Source: Methanobacteriota archaeon
GTDB taxonomy: Archaea > Halobacteriota > Methanomicrobia > Methanomicrobiales > Methanospirillaceae
NCBI GenBank assembly: GCA_029547145.1
Contig: JAKPPV010000027.1
Span: 1 to 64,000, forward strand
Reading direction: 5' to 3'
Length of the DNA: 64,000 bases
A model generated the notes under the pieces. That model saw nothing but the letters and a program-made list of their open reading frames with translations, did not search any database and was not told the DNA's origin. Positions within the stretch are counted from its first letter, which is position 1, and each line of letters opens with the position of its first letter. Shown here piece by piece: positions 17,532 to 27,400 of this stretch. Made by a program: the position numbers and the translations under genes.

Positions 17532-18911
17532 ATGCGTTTGACCCCGCTTCGCCTCCTCTACGTCGACGACGAAACGGACCTGCTTCACCTGGTGCGGACC
17601 GGGCTCAGGGATAACCCGGAGATTGAGGTGCTGACCGCGGCGAGTGCCCACGAGGCGCTTGAACTCCTTGAAAGGCAGCCTGTCGACGTGGTCCTCTCCG
17701 ACTATTCGATGCCCCGCATGAACGGACTCGACCTGCTGTCCGAGGTGAGGCGACGCCACGGGAACGTCCCCTTCATCCTCTTCACGGGCAGGGGAAGCGA
17801 GGAGGTCGTGATCGAGGCCCTCAACGGTCGGGCGGACCTCTTCATCAGGAAGCAACCGGACATCGGGGCGCTGCTGGATGAGCTCGTTCCCCGGTTGCAT
17901 GCGATCGTTGCCCGTCACCGGTCGGAACAGGAACGGAGCCGTATCGAGGCACGATACCATGCCATCTTCGACCATCTGGACCGGGGTCTCGTCCTGTACG
18001 ACAGTGCCGATGGCGCGATCTGGGCGAACGCGTCTTCGCTCGCCTACCTCGGTTCGGGCATCGAGGGGTCGACACCCGAAGACCTTGCCGGGAGGCTCGT
18101 CCCCGAGGAGAGGGTGCGCTTCCTGGAGCTGGTCGAGTCCGTGCGGACCGGAGAACCGTCCGCTTCGGACCGGTTCCATCTCGCGGACGGATGTGGGTCC
18201 CTCGCCGAGTTCACCCTCAAGGGGATCATGCCCGGCCAGCTGCTCCTCGAGATCGAGGATGTGGAGGCACAGGAGGCCCTCAAGGTGCAGAGCCGGGAGA
18301 TGGAGAGGACCCTGGCTCACCTCGGCTCCACGCTCAGGCAACAGGTCGAGCGGAACACGATGGTGGTCCGTGGTCTAGCAGAGCAGTTGAGCCGGAACAT
18401 CACCGATCGCAGGGACCGTGCGCTGATCGAACGTATCGTAACAGCAAACGAGGAGATCCGTTCCACCATCGCGTATGCCCTGAGAAACCGTGACCGTCCG
18501 GCGGATCAGGGTCGCTACCGTCCGCTGCTTCCGATCATCCGGCAGGCCGCCCGCGCGGCTGGAATGCCGGTGCACGGGTGCGTGGTGGAGGTCCCGGATC
18601 TCTCCGTCACCCTCGACACCTGGCTCGAGAGGGTCTTACATCACCTCTTCTCGGAGGCGTTACGAACCGGGGCAACGGACCTGCACCTTACCGCTGAGCA
18701 CGACGGGAGCGGGAGCCTGGTCATCAGGTATACCGAGCGGCGGAAAGACGACCCCGCCGGGGTCTTCGAGCAGGGACAGGAGAGGCTCCCCGTGCTCAGA
18801 AAGCTCCTCGAGGACTGCCCCATGACGGTCGTCGGGCGGACGGTCCCTGGAGGGGTGGGGTTCGATCTCGTGGTCCCGCCGGACAGGTACCGTTTCGAGA
18901 ACACCGGGTGA
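17532..18911 (+). CDS. Response regulator receiver-PAS protein with degenerate kinase-like C-terminus
   Basis: This 459-residue protein starts with a receiver domain: acidic pair D12-D13, phosphoacceptor D57 in VLSDYSMP, the threonine in LFTGRG and the lysine in FIRKQ. A PAS domain follows (ARYHAIFDHLDRGLVLYDSA). The C-terminal 200 residues have helical and sandwich stretches like a histidine kinase core, but I find no H-box histidine and no clear N, G1 or G2 ATP-binding motifs. It could be a dead kinase that only dimerises or binds a partner. The next gene begins with a similar receiver and has an intact kinase, so the two may act in one pathway. Confidence 0.85.
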   Translation: MRLTPLRLLYVDDETDLLHLVRTGLRDNPEIEVLTAASAHEALELLERQPVDVVLSDYSMPRMNGLDLLSEVRRRHGNVPFILFTGRGSEEVVIEALNGRADLFIRKQPDIGALLDELVPRLHAIVARHRSEQERSRIEARYHAIFDHLDRGLVLYDSADGAIWANASSLAYLGSGIEGSTPEDLAGRLVPEERVRFLELVESVRTGEPSASDRFHLADGCGSLAEFTLKGIMPGQLLLEIEDVEAQEALKVQSREMERTLAHLGSTLRQQVERNTMVVRGLAEQLSRNITDRRDRALIERIVTANEEIRSTIAYALRNRDRPADQGRYRPLLPIIRQAARAAGMPVHGCVVEVPDLSVTLDTWLERVLHHLFSEALRTGATDLHLTAEHDGSGSLVIRYTERRKDDPAGVFEQGQERLPVLRKLLEDCPMTVVGRTVPGGVGFDLVVPPDRYRFENTG

Positions 18912-18979
18912 GAACCGGTCCGGGGCACATAGGATAACCCTTTCAGGTATGCCACCGATAAAAAGAACAGCTTCCGCCG

Positions 18980-21154
18980 ATGGTATACAGAGTGCTCTAC
19001 GTGGACGATGAGCCGGCCCTTCTCCACCTGGGTATGCGGTTCCTCGAGCAGCTTGATCCCGACCTCAGGGTGACCGGGGCCGGGTCCGTCGACGAGGCCC
19101 TCAGGGTGCTGGAATCGGGCAGCTTTGATGCCGTCGTTGCGGACTACCAGATGCCGGAACACGACGGACTCGTCTTCCTGGAGGAGGTAAGGAGACGATA
19201 TGGCAGGTTACCGTTCATACTGCTGACCGGCCACGGTTGCGAGGAGGTCGCGATCCAGGCCCTGAACCTTGGAGCGGACTTCTACCTTCAGAAGGGGGGA
19301 AGTCCCAGGGCGCAATTCGCAGACCTCGCCCAGCGGATCCGGGCCGTAGTCCAGCAGCGGCAGGTCCAGCTTGCGCTTGCACGAAGTGAGGCACGGTTCC
19401 GTTCGTATTTCCAGATTCCGCTGATCGGGATCACCATCATCGGCGAGAGGGGCGAGATTCGCGAGGCGAACCGAAAGGCGCTCGAGATCCTGGGACGGAC
19501 CCGGGAGATGCTGCAGGACCTATCGTGGCTGGACGTTGTGGTGCCCCCGGAACGGTCACACGAACACGAGGAGTTCGTACGGGCGTTCACCGACCCGAGG
19601 GGGTGTGTGCCCCGCGAGATCCGGATCGTCCGGGGTGACGGGGAGACCGCTGTTGTGGTCGTCTCGATGGCACCGGTCCGTTCTGACGGGGAGAGCCCGT
19701 TCCTTGTCGCCCTGATCGAGGATGTGACCGAGCAACGGCGCACTGCACGCGCCCTCCAGGAACGGGAGGCGGGGTACCGGGCGGTCGTCGAGGCGATGAC
19801 CGAGGGACTCCTGATCCATGTCGGCGGACACGTCGTCTTTATGAATCCGGCCGCCGCGAGCCTCCTGGGGCTGGACTCCCCCGAGGAAGGGATCGGCCGG
19901 GAAACGCGCACCTGGGTGCCGCCCGGCGGCGCGGAGAGTGGTTCGGGCTGGTCCGGTGCACCCGTCGATCGTCCGATAACGGAGGAGGGCCGGTTGATCC
20001 GTGCGGACGGACGGACGATCGAGGTCGAGATGACCGCGGCAAACGTCGGCTTCCAGGAGGAACAGGCGGTCCAGGTGGTCTTTCGGGACGTTACGGAATC
20101 GCGTGCACAGGCCCGTGCCCTTGCCGAGAGCGAGAGGCGGTACCGTGCCATTTTTGAAGGTGCCGGAGAGGGGATCCTGCTCCTGACGGCCGAACCGGAT
20201 GATACAGGGCGCGTGGTCGCCGCCAACCGGGCTGCTGCCGCCTGCTACGGACGGGCCGCCGCGGAGCTCGTGGGGGTGATGGTCTCTGAGATCGAGGCCG
20301 TTTCGGACGAGACTGCCCTGTCCAGCCATCTGCAGGGACTTCGAGAGGGTGCGTGGCTGAGCGGGGCAACCGAACACCTCCGGCGGGACGGAACACCGTT
20401 TCCGGTCGATTATTCGATCGGCCTGATCGACTACGGGGGTACACGATGCATCCTCGCCTTCATCCGGGATGTGACCGAGCGGAGGATGGCGGAGGAGGCG
20501 GCACGACGGGCGAGCGAGAAGCTGGCCCTCCTCTCATCCATCACCAGGCATGACATTCTGAACCAGGTGACGGCCCTCCTCCTCTACCTTGATCTCACCA
20601 GGGAGGACACGAAGGACCCCGTCATATCGTCGTACGTGGAGAAGGAACTCTCCCTGACGAGGAACATCCAGCGGCTGATCACCTTCACCAAGGACTACCA
20701 GGACCTCGGCGCCCGCCCCCCGATCTGGCATCCCCTCGAGGAGGCGGTGAAAGAGGGGGTTCGCATGGTGGGTCCGACCCAGTTCGCGCTTGAGTGCGGA
20801 CAGATGCCATACGAGATCTACGCCGACCCGCTCTTTCCACGTGTCTTCACCCAGATCGCCCAGAACACGGCACTCCACGCTCCAACGGCCACACATCTCA
20901 GGGTGCACGCCGACACAGGCGATGGTCGCCTCGTCATCACGTGCGAGGACGACGGGCCGGGCGTGAGCGACACGAACCGCGAGGAATGCTTCAGGAGGAG
21001 GCCGGACGGAACCGGGCTGGGCCTCTGTCTCTGTCGGGACATCCTCTCGATCACGGGGATCGAGATCCGCGAGGCCTCAGAACCCGGCTCTGGAGCGCGG
21101 TTCGAAATCCTGGTCCCTGCCCGGGATTTCCGGCGCACGGATCGGGGGCAGTGA
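18980..21154 (+). CDS. Hybrid sensor: receiver, three PAS domains and histidine kinase
   Basis: The 724-residue protein has an N-terminal receiver (D9, D10, phosphoacceptor D55 in VVADYQMP, LLTGHG, YLQKGG), then three PAS domains with their C-cap phrases LIEDVTEQRR, VFRDVTESR and FIRDVTERR. The kinase part has the H-box SITRHDILNQV with H524, and an ATP-binding domain with QIAQNTALHA (N), DDGPGV (G1) and GTGLGLCL (G2). No transmembrane helix is visible, so it is a cytoplasmic sensor; PAS ligands are unknown. Receiver-first kinases of this HDILNQ type are abundant in Methanomicrobiales. It follows the related receiver protein by 68 bases on the same strand. Confidence 0.92.
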   Translation: MVYRVLYVDDEPALLHLGMRFLEQLDPDLRVTGAGSVDEALRVLESGSFDAVVADYQMPEHDGLVFLEEVRRRYGRLPFILLTGHGCEEVAIQALNLGADFYLQKGGSPRAQFADLAQRIRAVVQQRQVQLALARSEARFRSYFQIPLIGITIIGERGEIREANRKALEILGRTREMLQDLSWLDVVVPPERSHEHEEFVRAFTDPRGCVPREIRIVRGDGETAVVVVSMAPVRSDGESPFLVALIEDVTEQRRTARALQEREAGYRAVVEAMTEGLLIHVGGHVVFMNPAAASLLGLDSPEEGIGRETRTWVPPGGAESGSGWSGAPVDRPITEEGRLIRADGRTIEVEMTAANVGFQEEQAVQVVFRDVTESRAQARALAESERRYRAIFEGAGEGILLLTAEPDDTGRVVAANRAAAACYGRAAAELVGVMVSEIEAVSDETALSSHLQGLREGAWLSGATEHLRRDGTPFPVDYSIGLIDYGGTRCILAFIRDVTERRMAEEAARRASEKLALLSSITRHDILNQVTALLLYLDLTREDTKDPVISSYVEKELSLTRNIQRLITFTKDYQDLGARPPIWHPLEEAVKEGVRMVGPTQFALECGQMPYEIYADPLFPRVFTQIAQNTALHAPTATHLRVHADTGDGRLVITCEDDGPGVSDTNREECFRRRPDGTGLGLCLCRDILSITGIEIREASEPGSGARFEILVPARDFRRTDRGQ

Positions 21155-21219
21155 CCGGCAGAGGATCGGACCCCTGGCAGCATCCGGGCACCATGACCCG
21201 GACTCTGCCCCCTGCGGCT

Positions 21220-22644
21220 TCAACCGTGCCGGATCACGAGGAGCTGACGTTCGGTCATCTCCTCGATCGCGTATCGGGGTCCCTCCCTCCCGAGTCCGGA
21301 TGCCTTCATCCCCCCGTACGGCATGTGGTCCATCCGGAAGGTCGGGACATCGTTCACGATCAACGCTCCTGCGCGGCAGCGTTCGGCCGCGAGTGCGATC
21401 GACCGGATGTTGCTGGTAAACAGGCCCTGCTGAAGCCCGAACGGCGAGTCGTTGGCCATTTCCAGTGCCTCATCAAGTCGGTCATACGGGGTGACGGTGA
21501 TGACAGGGGCGAATACCTCGGTGGAGTTCACCCGCATTTCGGGCCGGGTACGGGTCAGGACGGTCGGCTGAAAGAGGGAGCCCTCCCGGACACCTCCGAT
21601 CTCGCAGCCAGCTCCTGCTTCAAGCGCCTCCCGGACCTTCTCTTCGGCGCCGCCCGCCGCCTCCTCGGAGATCATCGGGCCGACCACGGTCGCGGGCGAT
21701 CGGGGGTCTCCAACCGGCAACCCTTGGGTTGCGCTGAGGATCTCCTCCAGGCCGTCGTCGTACAGGGACCGGTGGAGAAAGACACGCTGAACCGAGATAC
21801 AGACCTGCCCGGCGTTTGCATACCCGCCGTTGACGATCCTGGGCACGGCGGCGGCGAGATCGGCGTCCGGTTCAACGATGACCGCGGCATTACCTCCGAG
21901 TTCGAGGGCGACACGCTTCCGCCCCGCGATCGACCGGAGCCACCATCCCACGGCAGGGCTGCCCGTGAACGATACGAGGTCGATCCCCGGACCCGCAACG
22001 AGACGCTCCGCATCCGGGGTGCGGCACGGAACGACGGAGATCGACTCCGGTGGGCATCCCGCTTCGAGGGCGATCCGCCCGAGGGTAAGGGCCGTCATCG
22101 GGGTCCGGGTTGAGGGACGGAGGATCACCGCGTTGCCAGCGGCGATCGCCGGACCGATCTTGTGGCAGGCGAGATTGAGCGGGAAGTTGAACGGGGTGAT
22201 CGCGAGCACGACACCGACGGGTACACGCCGCAGGAGCCCGGTACACCCCTCGCCCGCCGGGCTCCAGTCGAGATCGACCTTCTCCCCGCCGATCCGGAGC
22301 GCCTCTTCGCCGGACAGGTGGAGCGTCGTTCTGGCGCGATCGACCTCTGCCCTTGCCAGGGCGATGGTCTTTCCCGCCTCCCCGACGATAGAGTCGGCGA
22401 GCTCATCTGCCGCTGCGGTCACACGCCGGGCCATCTCGTGGAGGATCGCAGCCCTTCGGTGGGCCGGCAGACGCTGCATCACCTCTGCGCCGCGACGCGC
22501 CGTCGCGACGGCGTCGTCGAGGTCAGGCCCGGTGGCAAGTTCGACCGACCCGACGATCGTCCCGTCGTACGGGTATGCGACATCGACCGTGGTTCCGGAA
22601 CGACGCCAGGCACCACCGATCAGGAAGGGATGAGAGGTCTCCAT
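21220..22644 (-). CDS. NAD(P)-dependent aldehyde dehydrogenase
   Basis: The 474-residue protein is a full-length aldehyde dehydrogenase: ITPFNFPLNLACHKIGPAIA (nucleotide-binding entry), the general-base glutamate in ALELGGNA, the catalytic cysteine in NAGQVCIS, and EVFAPVITV with PYGGMKASGLGREG at the C-terminus. Aldehyde is oxidised to the acid or acyl product with NAD(P). In methanogens this branch includes lactaldehyde dehydrogenase (CofA) of coenzyme F420 synthesis, a plausible but unproven role. The frame is open to 22725, but a TATA box 23-31 bp before ATG 22644 and the usual METSHPFLIGG start favour 22644. It is divergent from the acyl-CoA synthetase gene. Confidence 0.93.
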   Translation of the reverse strand: METSHPFLIGGAWRRSGTTVDVAYPYDGTIVGSVELATGPDLDDAVATARRGAEVMQRLPAHRRAAILHEMARRVTAAADELADSIVGEAGKTIALARAEVDRARTTLHLSGEEALRIGGEKVDLDWSPAGEGCTGLLRRVPVGVVLAITPFNFPLNLACHKIGPAIAAGNAVILRPSTRTPMTALTLGRIALEAGCPPESISVVPCRTPDAERLVAGPGIDLVSFTGSPAVGWWLRSIAGRKRVALELGGNAAVIVEPDADLAAAVPRIVNGGYANAGQVCISVQRVFLHRSLYDDGLEEILSATQGLPVGDPRSPATVVGPMISEEAAGGAEEKVREALEAGAGCEIGGVREGSLFQPTVLTRTRPEMRVNSTEVFAPVITVTPYDRLDEALEMANDSPFGLQQGLFTSNIRSIALAAERCRAGALIVNDVPTFRMDHMPYGGMKASGLGREGPRYAIEEMTERQLLVIRHG

Positions 22645-22666
22645 ACTCCCATGTAACGACCGACCG

Positions 22667-22675
22667 GTAATTCTA
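22667..22675 (-). promoter_or_regulatory. TATA-like box of the aldehyde dehydrogenase gene
   Basis: The minus strand reads TAGAATTAC, 23-31 bp upstream of ATG 22644, implying a leaderless message. Confidence 0.45.
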
Positions 22676-22767
22676 CCCTCGCATGACCGGCGGGAAACGC
22701 CATTGAGATCTCCCGTCCGGTCCATCGCCCCAGGAACGGCAGCAGCAGACCGGGCCCGGCGCCATCC

Positions 22768-22775
22768 CTATATAT
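22768..22775 (+). promoter_or_regulatory. TATA box of the acyl-CoA synthetase gene
   Basis: CTATATAT lies 29-36 bp upstream of ATG 22804, a near-consensus archaeal TATA box with a very short leader. Confidence 0.65.
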
Positions 22776-22803
22776 ACCGCTCCACAGACCTCTACCGCAT
22801 CTC

Positions 22804-24333
22804 ATGCCCAACGTCACCACGCTCCTCGATGCCCGACTTGTCCCCGAGTCCAGGACCGCGTATGTTCAGCCTGATCGCGGAGTTTCGCTCACGTACCGTG
22901 ACCTCCGTGCAATGACGAACCGCCTTGCACGGGGGCTGATCGAGCTCGGGGTGGAACGGAAAGACCGGATCTGCATCTACCTCGACTCCTCTGCCGAGTA
23001 CCTGGTCGGGTATCTCGCGAGCTGGCGGATGGGTGCGGTCGCCGTCCCCACGAACATCGTCTACCGCGAGCGCGAACTCGCCCACGCGATCAACGATGCT
23101 GGCGCGGTGGCGATCATCACGGACCGGGAAGGGGCGAAGGTCGCCCGGGCGATCGCGGGAGACTGCCCGACACTGCGGCTCCGAATCGTCGTCGGCGGCA
23201 GGGAGTCGGGGGAGATCGGGTGGGAAGAGCTCCAGCGCGGGGACCCGGTGATGCGCCCGGTTCACTGTTCGTTCGATGATCTCTGCCACATCCAGTATAC
23301 TGCCGGCACCACCGGACGGCCGAAAGGGGCAATGCTCAGTCATGGGGCCTGGATCACCGCCCTTGAAGCCGAAAGAGAGGCGCTCTCGCTCGTACCCGGT
23401 GATGTCTACCTCGGCATCTACCCGATGGGGCACGTCGGGTGCTCCTGGGGTCTGGCCACCCTGCGTGCCGGTGGGACGTGGGTTGCGCTCTCCCGGTTCT
23501 CGCTGGACGCCTACCTTACCCTCGCGCGCGCGTACCGACCGACCGTGCTCGCCGGCATGCCCCCCGTCATCCATGCCCTCGTCCATGCCGGCCCCGAGGC
23601 CGATCAGGCGCTCCGTTCCGCGCGGGTGATCATCTCGGGTGGGGGATCGCTTCTCCCCAGCATCTGGGAGGCGTTCGACCGGCGCTTCGGCATCCCGGTC
23701 GCGAACGCGTATGGGCTCTCTGAGACGATCGTGATCGGCTCGGGCACCGTGACGTTGCCTGCCTATCCCCACCTCACGAGGGGATACCGGTCGGTCGGAG
23801 TCCCGGTAGGGTACACCGAGGTCCGTGTCGTGGACGTCGACAACCCCGGGCTCGAGCTACCGCCGGGGACCGCCGGGGAGATCGCGATTCGGGGCCCTTC
23901 GGTCGCCGCCGGCTACTGGAACCAGCCCGAAGCGACCGCCGCCGTCTTCCGCGAGGATGGCTGGTTCCTGACCGGTGATATCGGAGTCATGGACGAGGAC
24001 GGGGTCCTGTTCATCACCGATCGAAAGAAGGACATGATCATCATGTCCGGCTGGAAGATCTATCCTACCGAGGTCGAGAACGTGATCATCGGTCACGATG
24101 CAGTCCAGGATGTCGCGGTCTACGGCATTCCCGACGAGCGGCGGGGAGAGATACCTGTGGCGGCGGTGGTGCCGGTGCCGGGTCGTTCGCTCACTCTGGA
24201 CGACCTCCGGAAGTTCTGCGAGGACCAGCTTGCCGGATACAAGATCCCACGCAGACTCGAACTGGTCGAGTCGCTCCCCCGGGTCCACGGATGGAAGCTG
24301 CTTCGCAGGACCCTCAGGGAACAGACCCGTTAA
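22804..24333 (+). CDS. AMP-forming acyl-CoA synthetase / ligase
   Basis: The 509-residue protein belongs to the adenylate-forming superfamily. It has the P-loop-like A3 motif YTAGTTGRPKGAMLSHG (about residues 163-179), A5 NAYGLSET, A7 WFLTGDIGVMDEDG, A8 ITDRKKDMIIMSGWKIYPTEVE, and a C-terminal LPRVHGWKLLRRTLRE in place of the usual PKT.SGKI.RR; the usual A10 lysine appears to be this K. The enzyme would activate a carboxylic acid with ATP and pass it to CoA. The phrase MSGWKIYP suits medium or long-chain acyl or aryl-CoA ligases. Substrate is unknown. It has its own TATA box and is divergent from the aldehyde dehydrogenase gene. Confidence 0.92.
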   Translation: MPNVTTLLDARLVPESRTAYVQPDRGVSLTYRDLRAMTNRLARGLIELGVERKDRICIYLDSSAEYLVGYLASWRMGAVAVPTNIVYRERELAHAINDAGAVAIITDREGAKVARAIAGDCPTLRLRIVVGGRESGEIGWEELQRGDPVMRPVHCSFDDLCHIQYTAGTTGRPKGAMLSHGAWITALEAEREALSLVPGDVYLGIYPMGHVGCSWGLATLRAGGTWVALSRFSLDAYLTLARAYRPTVLAGMPPVIHALVHAGPEADQALRSARVIISGGGSLLPSIWEAFDRRFGIPVANAYGLSETIVIGSGTVTLPAYPHLTRGYRSVGVPVGYTEVRVVDVDNPGLELPPGTAGEIAIRGPSVAAGYWNQPEATAAVFREDGWFLTGDIGVMDEDGVLFITDRKKDMIIMSGWKIYPTEVENVIIGHDAVQDVAVYGIPDERRGEIPVAAVVPVPGRSLTLDDLRKFCEDQLAGYKIPRRLELVESLPRVHGWKLLRRTLREQTR

Positions 24334-24476
24334 TCGGTCGCACAACGAACGGGGCGTGCATGTGCCCTCCCCAGCGAACCGGCCCGGGCGGTCTTCTTCT
24401 GTGCCAAAAGCGTCCGCTCCCGGACGGCACGGTGCATCCCAGGATGACCGATACACCGACGAGTGCGGTCATCACC

Positions 24477-27400
24477 TCAGCCGATCTCGACCTCGACCTC
24501 GTGGCGGCGGTGGTCGTTCACCAGTCGGACCGTGCGTTCCGGCTGGTCCACTCCGTCGACCCTGACCGAGCGGATTCCGCAGGCGGACCCCGTCGCCCGG
24601 ATCAGGCAGCGGTACACCGTCTCGTGGAACCGGTAACGAACGACGATCTGGTCCCATCCTGCCGGCAGACAGGGTGAAAACCGAAGCTGGTCCACGTCCA
24701 GCCGGATCCCGATCAGGGACTCGACGATGAGCTGGTACATCCAGCCCGCGGCACCCGTATACCAGGTCCAACCCCCCCGTCCGGTATGGGGCTCGACGGC
24801 GTAGACATCCGCCGGGACGACGTAGGGTTCAACGCAGTAGACCCGCGCGTCGTCCTGGGTCTGTCCGTGCCGGATCGGGTTGATCAGATCGAAGAGCTCC
24901 CAGGCCTTCTCTGTCTGACCGAGAGCGGCAAACGCCATGACCACCCAGATCGCCGCGTGGGTATACTGCCCTCCATTCTCGCGGACACCAGGAACGTATC
25001 CCTGGATATATCCCGGCGACGGCTCCGCGTGGTCGAGGGGAGGGGTGAGGAGGGCGATCAGACGGTCCTTTCGGCGCACCAGGAGCCGGTCGACCGCATC
25101 GAGGGCGACCCGTGCACGCTCCCTGTCCGCCGCCCCCGAGAGGACCGCCCACGACTGGGGGATGGAGTCGATCCGGCACTCCTCGTTCTCCGAGGAGCCG
25201 AGCAGGGATCCGTCATCGAAGTATGCCCGCCGGTACCATTCCCCATCCCAACCCGCCTTCTCAAGGTTGGTCGCCAGTCGGGAGGCTTCCTGGACGCAAC
25301 GATCGGAGAAGGCCTCGTCGCCCCGGATCCGGGCGATCCCGGAGAACTGGAGGAGGACCGAATGGAGGAAGAAACCGAGCCAGACCGATTCACCGGCGCC
25401 CATCGCACCCACGCGGTTCATCCCGTCGTTCCAATCCCCCGTTCCCATCAGCGGCAGACCATGGGAGCCGAACCGAAGTCCATACTCGATCGCCCGCACA
25501 CAGTGGTCGTAGAGGGTCCCCTGCTCGTCAGAGACGGAGGGCTGATCGTAATAGGCCTCCTCATCCGGCATCAGCAGCCGGCCTTCGAGATAGTTCACGC
25601 GCTCAGAGAGTACCCCGGTATCCCTGGTCGAGAAGACATAACGGCACGTGACGAACGGGAGCCAGAGATAGTCGTCCGAGCAGCGACTCCGGACACCCCG
25701 ATCGTTCGGCGGATGCCACCAGTGCTGCACATCCCCCTCACGGAACTGGTGCCTGGCCGCCAGCAGAAGGTGTTTGCGGATCAAGCGCGGTTCCGCATGG
25801 AGGAGCGCCATCACATCCTGCAGCTGGTCCCGGAACCCGAAGGCGCCGCCGGACTGGTAGAACCCGGAACGTCCCCAGAGGCGGGCCGAGATCACCTGGT
25901 ACAGGAGCCATCCGTTCACCAGCAGGTCCAGGGAGCGGTCGGGGGTCTCGACGGTCACCGCGGACAGGGTCCAGTCCCAGTACTGACGGACCGAGTCAAG
26001 CGATGACCGGGCAGGCCCCACGCCGCGATACCGCTGCACGAGGGCACGTGCCTCGTCAAGACCCCGCCCCACACCCATCACGAAGACGAGGTCGACCGTC
26101 TGCCCATCCGACAGGTCCACCACCGACTGGATGGCCCCACAGGGGTCGAGCCCCGCACCCACCCTCCCGGAGAGACGGGCGCGGTCGAGGGCGGCAGGAT
26201 GGGAGAGGTGTCCGTTTCGGCCGAGGAACTCGTGCCGGTCACCGGTTACGCTCCTGTTCGGTTCGTTCAGGTCGAAGAAGGCGAAACGGTCTGGAAATTC
26301 GGTATTATACGGGTTGCGGGCGAAGAGGGCCCCGGTCAGGGGATCGATCTCGGTCACCACGTGCATCGCCGTTGACCCGCGCAGCTCTCCGAGGATCCAC
26401 TCGACATACCCCGTGACGGAGACCGTGCGAGCCCTGCCCGAACGGTTCCGCACCCGGATGTGCCAGGTCTTCACCGGCGAGTCGATCGCAACGTGCACGG
26501 TCATGGTCGACACGAGTCCCTCCTCGTTGTGCTCAAAGACCGAGTACCCGAACCCGTGCCGCGCAAGATAGGACCCCGTCCCACGGGCCGGGTTGGGAGT
26601 AAGGGACCAGAACGCACCGGTCTCCTCGTCCCTCAGGTAGAACGCCTCACCGGTCCGGTCGGTGACGGGATCATTCCACCAGGGGGTGAGACGGAACTCG
26701 TGCGCATTCTCCGACCAGGTATAGGAAGAACCGCTCTCGGAGATGATCGAACCGAAGAGCGGATTGGCAAGCACGTTCACCCAGGGAGCAGGGGTGACCT
26801 GCCCGTGACGGCTCTCGATGACGTACTCCTTTCCGTCCGGGGTAAAACCGCCGAACCCATTGTAGAACACAAGGTCCTCGCCGTCGACCGGCGGTTCAGG
26901 TTCGGGGGAGGTACGCCGCCTGCTGGGAAGGAACGGGGGGACCAGGGGCTCGGTCCAGCGCGTCCGTTCGACCTGTTCCTCGAGGGACCCCTCACGGTCG
27001 CTCACGATCACCCGGGCGATCGACTGCATCAGGACCCGGTCCTCCTCGGGGATCTGATCAACACGACGGATGAAGATGCCTCCGGGCCGATCGACCAGGT
27101 GAGGGTCCGGCCCGAGAGCTGCCTGTCGCTGGAGTTCCTCGTTCAGGTCCTGGCGGTACCCGGTCACGTCCTCGTTCCAGATCAGCAGGTCGGCGACCAG
27201 GCCCTTCCGGAGCCAGTACCCGTGGGCCTGAATCATCTGCCTGACGATTCTGATGCGGGCCGTGTTCTCGATCCGGAGGAGGACGAGGGGATTGTCCCCA
27301 GAGATACCGTATCCCCAGAGCCCGCTCTGCCCCCGGCGGTTCCGGGCGATGGTCTCGGCAGGTGCCCGTCGTGCCGGGTTCGGGTAGATGATCGCCGAGG

